Shown here one piece after another: positions 12,601 through 41,722 of a stretch of DNA of 64,000 bases. The notes beneath the pieces are model-generated. The model did no database searches and was not told the origin of the DNA. It worked only from the letters and a program-made list of their open reading frames with translations. The DNA comes from Aporrectodea caliginosa (taxonomy: Eukaryota > Annelida > Clitellata > Crassiclitellata > Lumbricidae), in assembly GCA_020284085.1 (NCBI GenBank), contig JACEVL010000147.1:421001-485000 (forward strand), written 5' to 3'. The translations under genes were made by a program, and so were the position numbers. The first letter of the stretch is position 1. The number at the start of each line of letters is the position of its first letter.

Positions 12601-12832
12601 TTTATCTAGGCCAAATGAACAGAAATGGTGACGATGCAAGCGGGTGTTTTTATATAGGCGAAATAAGCAGAAATGGTGACGATGCAAACGGGTGTTTTTA
12701 TCTAGGCCAAATAAACAGAAATGGTGACGATGCAAACGGGTGTTTTTATCTAGGCCAAACTGACAGAAATGGTGACGATGACAAACGGGTGTTTTTATCT
12801 AGGCCAAATAAACATAAATGTTGACGATACAA
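12601..12832. repeat. Satellite block A5 (48-bp unit, GATGCAAAC variant)
   Basis: About five 48-bp units between two 61-bp blocks, with the ataaacag/atgaacag variant. Confidence 0.9.
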
Positions 12833-13396
12833 CGTTAGTATATCGGTGAGTGCAGTAGCTGAGCTGACGAAGAAGTGAATCGAATCTAAGGAACTATCGA
12901 ATATCGGTGAGTGCGGTAACTGAACTGACGAAGAGGTGAATCGAATTGAAGGAACGTTCGTATATCGGTGATTGCGGTAACTGAACTGACGAAGAAGTGA
13001 ATCGAATCGAAGGAACATTCGTATATCGGTGAGTGCGGAAACTGAACTGACGAAGAAGTGAATCGAATCGAAGGAATGATCGTATATCGGTGAGTGCGGT
13101 AACTGAACTGACGAAGAAGTGAATCGAATCGAAGGAACGATCGTATATCGGTGAGTGCGGTAACTGAACTGACGAAGAAGTGAATCGAATCGAAGGAATG
13201 ATCGTATATCGGTGACTGCGGTAACTGAACTGACGAAGAAGTGAATCGAATCGAAGGAATGATCGTATATATCGGTGACTGCGGTAACTGAACTGACGAA
13301 GAAGTGAACCGAATCGAAGGAATGATCGTATATCGGTGACTGCGGTAACTGAACTGACGAAGAAGTGTGAATCGAATCGAAGGAACATTGATATTT
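12833..13396. repeat. Satellite block B5 (61-bp unit)
   Basis: About nine 61-bp units with mixed variants (acgttcgtat, atgatcgtat, acgatcgtat), bounded by the same junction types as B4. Confidence 0.9.
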
Positions 13397-14025
13397 ATCT
13401 AGGCCAAATGAACAGAAACTAGTGACGATGCAAACGGGATGTTTTCATCTAGGCCAAATGAACAGAAATGGTGACGATAAGAACGGGTGTTTTCATCTAG
13501 GCCAAATGAACAGAAATGGTGACGATGCAAACGGGTGTTTTCATCTAGGCCAAATAAACAGAAATGGTGACGATGCAAACGGGTGTTTTTATCTAGGCCA
13601 AACTAAACAGAAATGGTGACGATGCAAACGGGTGTTTTCATCTAGGCCAAATAAACAGAAATGGTGACGATGCAACGGGTGTTTTTATCTAGGCCAAACT
13701 AAACAGAACTGGTGACGATATCTAACGGGTGTTTTTCTAGGCCAAACTGACAGAACTGGTGACGATGTTGGGCTGTAAATGGGTGATTAAATTTGTTATA
13801 GGCCAAAGACAGAACTTTATGACGATTTTAACGGGTGTTTTTGTCTAGGCCAAACTGACAGAACTGGTGACGATATCAACGGGTGTTTTTGTCTAGGCCA
13901 AATAAACAGCATGGTGACGATATCAACGGGTGTTTTTATCTAGGCCAAACTGACAGAACTGGTGACGATATTGATTGATCTAGGCCAAATGTAAACATTT
14001 GTAATTAAACGGGTGTAAGAATCTC
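13397..14025. repeat. Satellite block A6, decaying
   Basis: Regular 48-bp units to about 13740, then increasingly broken ones mixed with AT-rich sequence (13770-14025). Confidence 0.85.
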
Positions 14026-14044
14026 ATGTCAACATTACATGTAT

Positions 14045-14700
14045 AATAAATAACCATTAAGCTATATTAACAATTAAAAGTAAGAAATTAAGAAAATCTG
14101 GTGACGATTTCAATTACTCTTTTATATTCATGTCTATAGCAGAAATTATAATAAAGAACTGTGATTTTAAATCTGTGACTATACATGTATTTCTTTAGTA
14201 ACGGGTGTTAATGGCAATGCTTGAAAATTCAAAGTAGAATAGAAATAAATTGTTTATGATATTTTTCTGCAAAGCATTGTATAACTTGCCTGCAAGTATC
14301 ATAGATTTTAATAGCTGAGTTATATTATGATGTCAAACAATGAATATAACATATAACATATGATAAAGAACTGTGATTTTTTAATCTGTGACTATTATTA
14401 ACAATTAAAAGTGAGAAATTAAGAAAATCTGGTGAATTTACATTACTCTTTTATATTCATGTCTATAGCATAATTATTATAAAGAACTGTGATTTTAAAT
14501 CTGTGACTATACATGTATTTCTTTAGTAATATTTGATTGCAATGCTTGAAAATTCAAAGTAGAATAGAAATAAATTGTTTATGATATTTTCTGCAAAGCA
14601 TTGTATAACTTGCCTGCAAGTATCATAGATATTAATAGCTGAGTTATATTATGATGTCAAACAATGAATATCAGTGACATTGTAAAATACTGTTTAGACG
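14045..14700 (+). repeat. Tandem duplication of an AT-rich segment (about 331 bp)
   Basis: The segment from about 14066 (attaacaattaaaagt) to about 14350 recurs from about 14397 to 14672, including ctctgtgcaa-free strings such as aaagaactgtgattttaaat and tgcctgcaagtatcatagat. The first copy differs by short satellite-like strings (ggtgacgatttcaa, taacgggtgtt) where the second has ggtgaatttacatt and taatatttgatt. No coding sequence is evident. Confidence 0.8.
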
Positions 14701-14744
14701 CCTTTAAATGGTGTCATTTGAACTCTATTAATTCTTTGGTTTTT

Positions 14745-14974
14745 TTAATCGGTGAGTGCGGTATTGTACATAATTTTGAATTGTCGTCAACGGCCTTTGA
14801 TGTCATATGATGACGGTAAACTTGTGAATAAAAAAAAAGTAATAATCGAAGGAACGTTCGTATTTCGGTGAGTGCGGTAACTGAACTGACGAAGGAGTGA
14901 ACCGAATCGAAGGAAAGTTCGTAGGCCTATATGGTGAGTGCGGAAACTGAATTCAGGACGAAGTTAATCGAAAT
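14745..14974. repeat. Stray 61-bp satellite units
   Basis: A lone atcggtgagtgcggta string at 14750 sits in otherwise unrelated DNA. About two 61-bp units follow at 14846-14965. Confidence 0.75.
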
Positions 14975-15668
14975 CGTCGCCTGAGAATTATCTTGTCGTA
15001 TCTCCACTTTTCTTCAAAAAGCAGTTTGGAGTTGATTTGTAGCAGAAATTTTTGAATCTTTCTTTCAATGGCTAAGAAATACGACGAGTCGTTTTGAAGA
15101 TATTCAACAAAATATACTGTCGTATGTCCTGTTTTCAGAAACATTTAATCGTATATCCACACAGCATTCGTTGTGTAGCAGGGTATGTTGTTGTATGTCC
15201 AGAGTAAGCTCGTCGTTGATTGGACGAGCAGGAGATACAACAGTATAAACCTGTGCGCTTAGCTGGATTAAGGTGTTGCATATCCAGACAATGAAAAGTT
15301 TTTCTTTAAAAATCCGGACTATATCCATGAATATTTTAACGAAAACACTCTCTAATAATTGGTCGTTATTTGATTTAATCATTTCATGTCTTTGTTTTCC
15401 GTAGGATGGTTCTTAATATTTGCATATCCATTTTATAAAAATTTTCATAAATTTCTGAAAGACAACTCAATTCGTAAATTTTTAAATGCAGGATCTTTAT
15501 GCAATGTTTATGTTTTAATATCACGTCTGTGTGTGAACTGTAATTTGATAATGCCCTCCTTGTTGCATTGAATTTCTTATTTTTCCACAAAATGGGGTCC
15601 AAACTTCAACCTCGATTATCTCGGAAGTTTGGGAAATGGAGATACGCAAGGATAATTCTCAGGCGACG
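14975..15668. mobile_element. 694-bp non-autonomous DNA transposon with AAAT target duplication
   Basis: The ends are inverted repeats starting cgtcgcctgagaattatc (14975 on, and its complement ending at 15668), with similarity over about 32 bp. They are flanked by AAAT at 14971-14974 and 15669-15672. Removing the element and one AAAT restores gaagttaatcgaaatggtga, which matches the satellite B-to-A junction seen at about 6115 and 8972. The interior carries recurring TCGTATRTCC-like motifs and no transposase. The superfamily is not identified. Confidence 0.85.
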
Positions 15669-16320
15669 AAATGGTGACAATATCAACGGGTATTTACTAT
15701 TTTTGTCTAGGCTAAACAAAAAGAAATGGTGACACTACCAACGGGTGTTTTTGTCTTATTCCATGCGGACAGAAATGTTGACGATTCCCACGGGTGTTTT
15801 AGTCTAGGACAAACGGAAAGAAATGGTGACGATACCAACGGGTGTTTTAGTCTAGGACAAACAGAAAGAAATGGTGACGATACCAACGGGTGTTTTAGTC
15901 TAGGACAAACGGAAAGAAATGGTGACGATTCCAACGCGTGTTTTAGTCCAGGACAAACGGAAAGAAATGGCGACGATACCAACGGGTGTTTTTATCTAGG
16001 CCAAACAGACAGAAATGGTGACGATACCAACGGGTGTTTTTATCTGGACCAAATAAACAGAAATGGTGACGATACCAACGGGTGTTTTTATCTAGGCCAA
16101 ATAAACAGAAATGGTGACGATACAAACGGGTGTTTTTATCTAGGCCAAATAAACAGAAATGGTGACGATACCAACGGGTGTTTTTATCTGGGCCAATCGG
16201 AAAGTAATGATTGTTATTACAAGAGAGGTTCTCGTCAAGTCTTTATCTAGAGTGATCGGAAATACATGGGAGGATATCAACAGAAACCTTGATTTTGGCC
16301 AATCGAATAGAGATGGGTAC
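15669..16320. repeat. Satellite block A7 (48-bp unit), decaying rightwards
   Basis: About eleven 48-bp units, including a tttagtctaggacaaacgga variant not seen in earlier blocks. They decay from about 16200 into strings such as attttggccaatcgaataga and end in the Gypsy relic. Confidence 0.88.
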
Positions 16321-16379
16321 GATATCCACAGGTGCTGTGAAATCTTTTACTGGGACGAGGACTTCGGATCCATAGAGGT

Positions 16380-18345
16380 AATCGAGGACTTCTGTACGAC
16401 CGACCCCCATCCCATTAACCTAATTGACACGAACAAAATCTCTCACTTGTCTGAGTCGGAGAGGCATCCGCTCTTAAAGTTACATCACCGTAAAATCCGG
16501 AAGTAGGGGATGTTGGAGTTAGGGATCGTAGTACCCTCAACGGTGAAATTGCAAGCCCGGTTGTCTGCGTCCTGATGGGTGCAGACGCTCAAAAGAGCTT
16601 TCGATTAGTCATCGACTATAGACACGTGAATCGTCACTCGGCGGGGGATTGCTTCCCGATCCCGGAAGCAGTGGGAGATGTGCTGCACAGAGTCGGGAGA
16701 GCGAGGTTTATCATCCAACAGTGGCTATCGGCAGTCATCCATGATGAAGGAGTCCCGACTGCTGACGGCCTTCGTATGTGACGCAGGCCTATTCTAGTTT
16801 AAGCGCCTTCCGTTTTCGCTGAAATCTTCCAGCAATACCTTCATTCATTGTGTATCCAACATCCTTCATCCGATCCACATACACGGACCCCTTTGTGGAC
16901 GATTTGGCCGTCTATTACAGGGCGTGGACGGAACATCTAATACACCTAAAAAGCTTTCTTCGAACCATCAAGGAACAGGAGAGCTAACGCTAAACCTTAA
17001 GAAATGTAACTGTGCCCAAGGTAAATCCTCATTCGTAGGGCCTGTAATACAATCGGGGTTAATTTCTCACAGAGTAGAAAAGGCGTTATACAAATGCAAT
17101 TATTCCTAATGCAAGCATTGGGAACCAGTAGTTGAATCACTCGCTCAGACAAGGGAATAGAGGGTACAGGATGGAGTGATCCTGGGACAACCAATGTCAG
17201 TGAAAAGTAGAAAATGAGGGATTCCCTTTTTATGAAATGGTAATTTATGCCAATGTTTGGGATAGGTTGGAAGAAGAGATAAGGTGAGGTAGGGGGTTCT
17301 TTCCAGTAGACTACTTCAGATGGTTATGCAATCGATATTTGAAGCCCTGGTGTACCACTTGACCAACCCAAATGCCGGACATCTATATAAGTAAGAGTAG
17401 ACAAAGAACGCGTATTCTTGTGGGAGCCATGGACTATTATAGGAATAGTTGCGTGGCCGATGATAATCCTCAGTGAATTCAGTATGAGGGTTTTACTTCT
17501 TTCTTGGTATGTTTATTATGGATTTTATTTTAATGTTTTTTTATTACATTTATCTGCTACCGAAATTAACTTCATATATTAAAATAGTTCTATAATAGTT
17601 TGATCGAGTAGTTCCCGTCTTCTAAGAGCTAGTTCCCATAGCAAGTAACATAAGAACTATAAGATAATCTCGTAGACTCAGAGGCTTCTTAATTAGACGA
17701 CACAGCTATAAATTGAACCAGACCCGCGAAGATTGACAGCATAGAAAATATCCAACCCGCAACCACGAAGAAAAAAGACGCCTGAAAGGAGTCTTTAGTT
17801 ACTTTAGAAATTTCATACAGCGCTGGCCGAAACATCGGGTGTATAATTGATCTAACACAGAAGTATCCCCACCAAAGGGTCGGGGTCAGAGCTACAGGGG
17901 CTTTAGACAAACTAAAGTTTGATTTCAGTAACGCTGTGCAACTGCACACTACTGATTTCACGACAGAATTTTGGTTGTCCCTGGACGCCAGTGGGACATC
18001 GGTGGGCTGTTGTCTATTTCAGTGGGCAGAGGGAGGGGTGAACGCCCCATATCATTCGCCTGTATTGTATTGTATCTATCAATTTATATAGCGCCTCTCG
18101 CAGTACACACCAATCTGTGCCAAGCTAACGTCCACTCAGACACACTGGTCAACGATTGAGAGGGAAGCGTAGGCCTATGCAGTTATGTGGGCTATCAAAC
18201 TCCTTCGCTCTTGGGTGTTCCTATACAAGATCGTCATTTTCTCCAATCATAACCCATTGTCTTTCCTGACGGAGGCTAATCCGAAGAGCGCGAGGTTGGC
18301 GAGATGGGATTTATAACATCGACTTTAAATACCGCTCCGGGAACA
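16380..18345 (+). mobile_element. Ty3/Gypsy-type LTR retrotransposon pol relic
   Basis: Successive pieces of a Gypsy pol gene lie in order but in different frames. The lead-in to RT is at about 16385-16560 (SESERHPLLKL, then MLELGIVVPST). RT start is at 16575-16780 (SFRLVIDYRHVN, FPIPEAVGDVLHRVGRARFI). The catalytic segment is at about 16885-17090 (FVDDLAVY, LTLNLKKCNCAQGKSSFVG). The post-RT linker is at about 17780-17830 (VFSYFRNFI). RNase H is at about 17945-18345 (LSLDASGTSVGCCLFQ, then STIEREA, then SARLARWDL). Frameshifts and stops make it dead. LTRs, gag and integrase were not seen. 17200-17690 is unrelated filler without recognisable content. Confidence 0.85.
18061..18150 (-). mobile_element. 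LINE 3'-tail fragment inserted in the Gypsy RNase H
   Basis: The string tgtattgtattgtatctatc followed by aatttatatagcgcctctcg resembles the reverse complement of the CR1-like LINE end at 23360-23411. It interrupts the RNase H reading between PISF and STIEREA. Confidence 0.65.
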
Positions 18346-18586
18346 AGAATATTGTAGTTTGCGCATAAAATGTAGTGACTAACTGTATGCATGTTTTTGT
18401 TCATGTGGACGCCATCTACCAATGGCGAAACGAGGAGACGTCGCAAGAAGGAGGCGGAGGAAGGCCCCGTTCGGTCGCCGATTGCTGCCATCCTCTTGGA
18501 TGGGAGGAAATGTCATGGTGGGATATGAAGTCCGGCCTGTTTCGATGATGGTCAGCAGCCAACGCCTCTCAAGAAGAATGCCAGAT

Positions 18587-19007
18587 GTGACCCAAGGGAT
18601 CAAAATGAGTCGCCTGTCGGAAATTTTAGAACCGGAATATGAGTATTTTACATATTCTTAAAGGCCACATAATTATTTTGCTTTAAAATGACACCAACAG
18701 TTTCGTTCTAACTTATTTTTTGACAAAGTTACGAATGATTATGTGTTTTTGTTGAAATTATTTTTCATTTTTTTCATATATAATCAGAAAAAATAAAAGT
18801 ATTCTCTGTACAAAATTCTGAAAATACACATTAAAACAAACAATGAATTTCATCAAATGTGAGAAATCAGAAATGTAAAAAAAATTTGTTTTTCACCAAT
18901 TTTCATTAAAATCTGAAAATAAGGAAAAGTGACATCTGATCATATTTTGCTGTTTTCCTAGGAATGTAAATTGCCGACATCCGACTCATTTTGATCCCTT
19001 GGGTCAC
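18587..19007. mobile_element. 421-bp MITE with AGAT target duplication
   Basis: The terminal inverted repeats begin gtgacccaagggatcaaaat and extend about 40 bp with few mismatches; the right copy ends at 19007. AGAT flanks both sides (18583-18586 and 19008-19011). The interior is AT-rich and non-coding. Flanking DNA at 18380-18580 and 19012-19440 has no recognisable content and may be Gypsy remnant. Confidence 0.88.
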
Positions 19008-19439
19008 AGATGATCTTGTTGAAACAGCGGAGGATCAGGCGTTGATAACGCGATCCCGATCAACAACTCCACCGACCAACCTGACCGAAGGACAAGATCG
19101 CGACCCACATTCCACTGCACCGACCCCTCACCTGACAACGCAGAGCAAGCTACAGTTTCATATGATTGGGACTGTGTAAGCCTGGAGATCTGTTTCGCAA
19201 GGAAAACTGAGTGATACCTGCGACGGAGGTCTTGAGCGTCATTCAAGGTGCTGTCCATCGTCGAACAGATTGGCGAACAATTAGATAAATAAGACGGTGA
19301 ACCGATCTGTACGGACAACGACCGGATGCGATTAAACTCGAAGGGACAAGGAAGGGACTTAGGGATGGCGAACGAATGACTCTCCGATTTAGGAGCGAAC
19401 GCGGGATCGGAGGATTGAAGGACGTTGCTAAGACAGCAC

Positions 19440-20265
19440 GAGATATAATATCCTTGCTGACACTACTACGAACTATAGTATGAACATTTCAGTACTATGT
19501 AAATTTAAATATAATTCAATATCATACAGACATACACGAATCGTGTTCGTGTGTATAGCTTAACGAGACTGAACCTTGTGATAGTTAGGCTAACACGACA
19601 GCAGTGTTTTTGTCAGACCCTCACTGGAAATGATAATGAATGAGATCTTATAGCGTGGCATATAGTGAACAGTGGCAGCTATAGAGAGTGATTGTTGAAA
19701 TACACATACAAGGAGAATTGGACTCACGTCACAAGCATTTTGAAAAAATTTAAGGATAAGAAGAGGCAGAGAAATCACGAAAACCAAGACAGGAGAATAT
19801 GAGACAATGACACAATTCATTTGCCTGTATACAAGACAGCATACCTTGAGCAATTTCTTAGCGCACATCGGTTTATCAGCACCATCGATTCATACCTATA
19901 CCCTTTAGTTTATTTATTTATTAAAGAAATTTAAACAGCGCCCTTACACGAAAATTAATCAGAGACGCGCTCTCTGCACCAGGTTAAACGACGTTAAATG
20001 TCATTTAAGTACAGACCATTTAAGTTAAGCGTATACCAGTTAACAAACATTGCTCAGATAACTAAAGGTAACTAAAGAAGAGTAACCAGTGCGCATAATA
20101 TATGCAGACCCAACCAATACAGAGTCCCATAACTTGAGCGCCTTCTCGGTAGAGCAGACAAGAGAGCAGGCTCTACTTATGATGGTAGCAACTTCACTTA
20201 CAGCAGACATAATTATAGCCTACCTGGCCTATCTGTAGCCTATCTGTAGCCTATCTGGCGTAAGT
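19440..20265. other. No supported gene; possible faint LINE trace
   Basis: The plus strand near 19700 reads roughly IHIQGELDSRHKHF after frame slips, faintly like an RTE-type post-RT region, but too little to call. The rest shows nothing recognisable. Confidence 0.4.
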
Positions 20266-20269
20266 TTTA

Positions 20270-20700
20270 AGATTTGGCTCAGCTTCCAGTGAGATTTTCT
20301 CAGTCTCAGCTGAGAAAACTAAACGCTTGTTGGAATGTGTATGGTAAAGTGTTTGGTTTCCACATAATTATGGGAATCAGTAAGAGAATGTACTGTATAG
20401 GTTTAGACTGGTTGGACTTTATATCTATGAGAGTTATTGCCATTTTAAGACTTCTTAAAGACATCCAAATTGTTGATAATAGTACACTAAATATGCTGTC
20501 ATTGACATTCAGTTATGGACATGAGTTTATTTATTTAGTCAGTGATCTTGGTCTGTCAGTAAAGGACAACATGTCTGGTCTGATGTCAGATCGCTAGTGC
20601 ATAACGTTTACGCTTCCAAGGAGCATCATTAGCTTGAGTTTTCATAAGAATTGTTTGTGAAGGAGTTTCTGTAATTTCGTCTGTTTGCTCTAGTCTTCGT
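20270..20700 (+). mobile_element. LINE C-terminal fragment
   Basis: The frame from about 20274 reads FSQSQLRKLNACWNVYGKVFGF, LDWLDFI and LLKDIQIVDNSTLNML. This resembles the segment after the reverse transcriptase in some marine-invertebrate LINEs (pattern LxxLNxxWNxxYRKIFGF). The frame stops at 20597. The upstream RT is missing. Clade not assigned. Confidence 0.6.
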
Positions 20701-22540
20701 TTAGCTTCTCTGTTCTACTTTTTTGCGAAATAATGTATATATGTTTAGTTAGAATCATGCTGTAGAGGTGAGGAAGAGTTGAGCTAGAATTGTAAAGATG
20801 TAAAGAATAAATGTTATTATGTCAGAATAAATATTATTCAACCTTCAAGTATGTATCCGAACATTAATATGGCGCCTATTTGCCAACCTCTCAAGCCCAA
20901 AGAGCGTAATAATTTACGAAAATCGCCAAATATATAAATGCGGAACTGTAGCGTATTGTTTCAAAACTAACGCCTGAAGCCTGGGGGTGTAAATGAACGA
21001 ACCAACTGAGAATTACTATTTAGTAAAGAGAAGTATTAAACATTAGCTAATATTATTAAACCTCGCAAGTTATGCAGGCTATTAGTAGTTAGTAGGCCAT
21101 ACTTCGTTTAGCTAAATAAGCTTGTGTCATTACGATGACGTAACATTTCACAATCAACGATAACACAATTGCAACAACATTTATGAGCGTCTCAGGAGCA
21201 ACAGTGAAAGTTGGCTGAAAAACAACAAAAGCGTCATAACACAATGTGCCGTTGAATGAGTGATCACAAATACGCGTTCATTTAAGATAGTATCACAATA
21301 GCCTGTCTCAAAATTTCAATACTTTATATACATGTTGTATATATACATTGGGTTATACATTACATACCTTACATACATAGGCAATAAAATGTTCAATTTT
21401 ATTACATTACATGTGTGTGTATATAGGCCTATACTTGCTATAACATATTGACACTGTGTAGTAAGATGTTCATACTGCAAACATGTTGACCTTCTGTGAA
21501 ATATGGAGTTGGTTCCTTTTAAGATTTTGCAGTAACTGCATGGGGCAGCCTTTCTGAGAATGCCAAGGCTCCACGCTAATGCAACAACATAAAGTGAATT
21601 AAAAAGTTAATTCCAAACACTGGACTGTTAAATAGGCCGATATTAATAGCGGCACAGCGACATAAGTTTTATTCTGCAGTTCTTTTATAGCGCTACTTAC
21701 ATTTGCCTTCATATTATCAATAATTGCTAAAACACGTGAAAACAAAGAAAATAAATTAATGAAGAGGAGATCATCTGCTAGGACACCGTAATGTAACATC
21801 GCGTACAATAAGACTGTGCGAAGAAGCCTAAACTTATTTGATTGATGCTATGTTATGCGATGGTAGCATAATTTTATTTAGTTTTAATCCACCGTAACAT
21901 GCTGGAGCCTTCTTTAGACTTAGGTTCACAGGCTATATCTTTGTCAGGCTATAAATCAGCTTCTATCCATTAAATATTACATCGTGGTATCAGTAAAGTA
22001 TTTAAATATTTTAATCAGAGTAGTTGTTAGAACATTTTCACAAACGGATATCTCCAAGTCACGTATATATATCTGAACAGTGCGAATAGAGCTTGAGAGA
22101 GCTTCTGGAAGGATGGACGGTGTGGTTAAGGTACGAAAATACTATAACTAGGAGAGTAAAGGTGTGAACGTGAAAGACTAGATGAATGAAAAGCAGAGAC
22201 TACATTAACTGAAAAGTAGGACAGGATATTTCCAGAAGACAGATGAATGAGATTGTTAGTAAAAAGCGTCGATTTGTTGTGAACGTAAAACAAATGTTCA
22301 AACGCTCTTAGGAGGAGAGTTCTTATTGAATGAATGTTGAACTAAACTCTGCTTACTCTGGCTTAACTTAACAGACATATCCACACATTTTTACATGTAA
22401 ATATCCCTTAGTCTTTAGCCGTAAAGTAAATAGCCTATATCTTAAATATCGCTTAGACTAGATGTGATAACAGATTCGAGCAGTTTTGAACGTAAAATAT
22501 ATTTTATTGAAAAGTTGGTGGAGGATGAATGTTTAAGTAT
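20700..22540. other. No recognisable feature
   Basis: AT-rich sequence without long open frames, tandem repeats or recognisable transposon ends. Confidence 0.5.
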
Positions 22541-22544
22541 TCTT

Positions 22545-23411
22545 TCACCTCTAAATGTCTTCCAATCGGCTCTCACTCAATCTAAATAAGATGCAGCTCA
22601 TCTGGTTCAGAACTCGCCGACAGCCTTCTTAAGCTTGATTTTCCTCTTCTCTCAGAGAGATTCCCCTCCTTTACTTTCCACTAAAGTGTTCGAGACCTTG
22701 GCGTAGTCCCGGACAACACGCTTACATTTTCTGAACATAATAATTATAGGCAACCTTACACGATCTGCTTACTTCCACCTATAATGGCGGCTTAGAGCAA
22801 TCCGACGCTCCGTCTCCTCAGGTGTTTTACCTCTATTGTCCATGCCTTCATCTGCTCCCGAATCGATTAGAACAATCCGAATTCTCCCTTCGATGGTCTT
22901 CCAAATATTCGTCTCTCCCCTCTCCAGTCTGTTCTCAATGTTGCGGCCAGACTAATTATCCAACTTCCTCGCTCATCCCACATCCCAAGTTTCATGTTTG
23001 ACCACCTTCATTGGCTCATACTTATTGCCCTGGTTCAACTCAAGGTTCTTACATTCATCTACCGGTCGTATACAGGCCGGGCTCTCAAGTAGGCCTATCT
23101 ATTTGACCTTATCCGCCTGCCGATCTCAGCCACTTCTCTTCGCCCGCTACGCTCACTTGACCGGCATGATCTCTTTGTCCCGCAAGCGAGGACTGTAATG
23201 GCTAAAGCACGATCCTTTGAAGTTCATTGACCCTGCACTATGGAAAGAGCCACCTCCGTCGACGCGTTCATCCTTATTAACTGGAGGGCCAAGTCTCTCT
23301 CTTCGTTCTCTACAGATCACTTTCTTTTCTCTGGGTCTCTTGCACCGAGAGCGCCTATGATTGATGTGCACTGCGAAAGGCGCTATATAAATTTATAGAT
23401 TCAATACAATA
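22545..23411 (+). mobile_element. CR1/L2-type LINE, 3'-end relic
   Basis: Translated pieces in shifting frames follow the intact relative at 29.2-32.1 kb: MSSNRLSLNLNKMQLIWF, VRDLGVVPDNTLTFSEH, LTRSAYFHL, AIRRSVSSGVFT, VHAFICSRID, LQSVLNVAARLIIQLPRSSH and TSLRPLRS. The element ends in cgctatataaatttatagat followed by a short ATACA tail. Several stops and frame changes make it inactive. It lies tail-to-tail with the MMP copy A gene, ending about 80 bp beyond that gene's stop codon. Confidence 0.85.
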
Positions 23412-23491
23412 CAATTAAGATTTTTGGCTGATATCACTTCACTGAAGATGTGACAATGAATGACTGCATGATAAACAGGAATCAAACGATG

Positions 23492-41152
<17,661 letters not shown>

Positions 41153-41161
41153 CGGAATCAC

Positions 41162-41240
41162 TGCGACCGATTAAGAGTTACAATCGACGCTGCAGTGAAA
41201 TGCCGGATACGGAACTGATATCTCTTATATGAAGGCACGA
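41162..41240 (-). promoter_or_regulatory. Conserved 5' flank/core promoter of MMP copy A
   Basis: Minus-strand sequence just upstream of the ATG (atttcactgcagcgtcgatt, cttcatataagag) is shared with copy B at 47518-47600. The ATATAAG string lies about 75 bp before the ATG and is the best TATA-box candidate; the start site itself is not visible. Confidence 0.5.
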
Positions 41241-41299
41241 CGACCTGGTATGAAACTTGTCTCATGCAGGAGCCGATGTGCATTACAATGCCTTTTGTC

Positions 41300-41455
41300 T
41301 TATCCTCCTTCTCCTCTGCCTCCTTCTGTGCTCCTTCTCCTGCTCGTCGTCCTCCTCCTCCCTTATAATCCTCATCCTCGTCCTCCTCGTCCTCCTCGTC
41401 CTCCTCCTCTTCCATGATTCTCCTCCTCCTCCTTTTCCTCGTCCTCATCATGCTC
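41300..41455 (+). repeat. Pyrimidine-rich TCC/CCT tract
   Basis: Imperfect CTC/TCC triplets, just upstream of the copy A promoter region. Open frames through it on both strands are compositional. Confidence 0.85.
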
Positions 41456-41722
41456 CGCCTATTCTTTCCTATGCACGTACTGTATGTAGGCCAACTCTCA
41501 TCGTCGCTGAGACTATATGGACCAGACGCGTTGGTTGCGCCTGTGTCCTGCGGTAGGCTGAGAAATTACTGCATTTTGGGGTACTCGATAGCTGCCCTCT
41601 CAGGTTTGCCTTGCGTCCGCCATTTCCTCATAATAGAACAGCGAGGCTTATTGCTCAGTGTTCGGAATTTAATTTACTGACGAAAATCTAACTGGATATT
41701 TTTATCATATATTTGCATTTTG

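Noticed and set aside
19590..19868. Possible RTE-like fragment on the plus strand near 19700
   Set aside because: Only about a dozen residues resemble the family, and only after frame slips.
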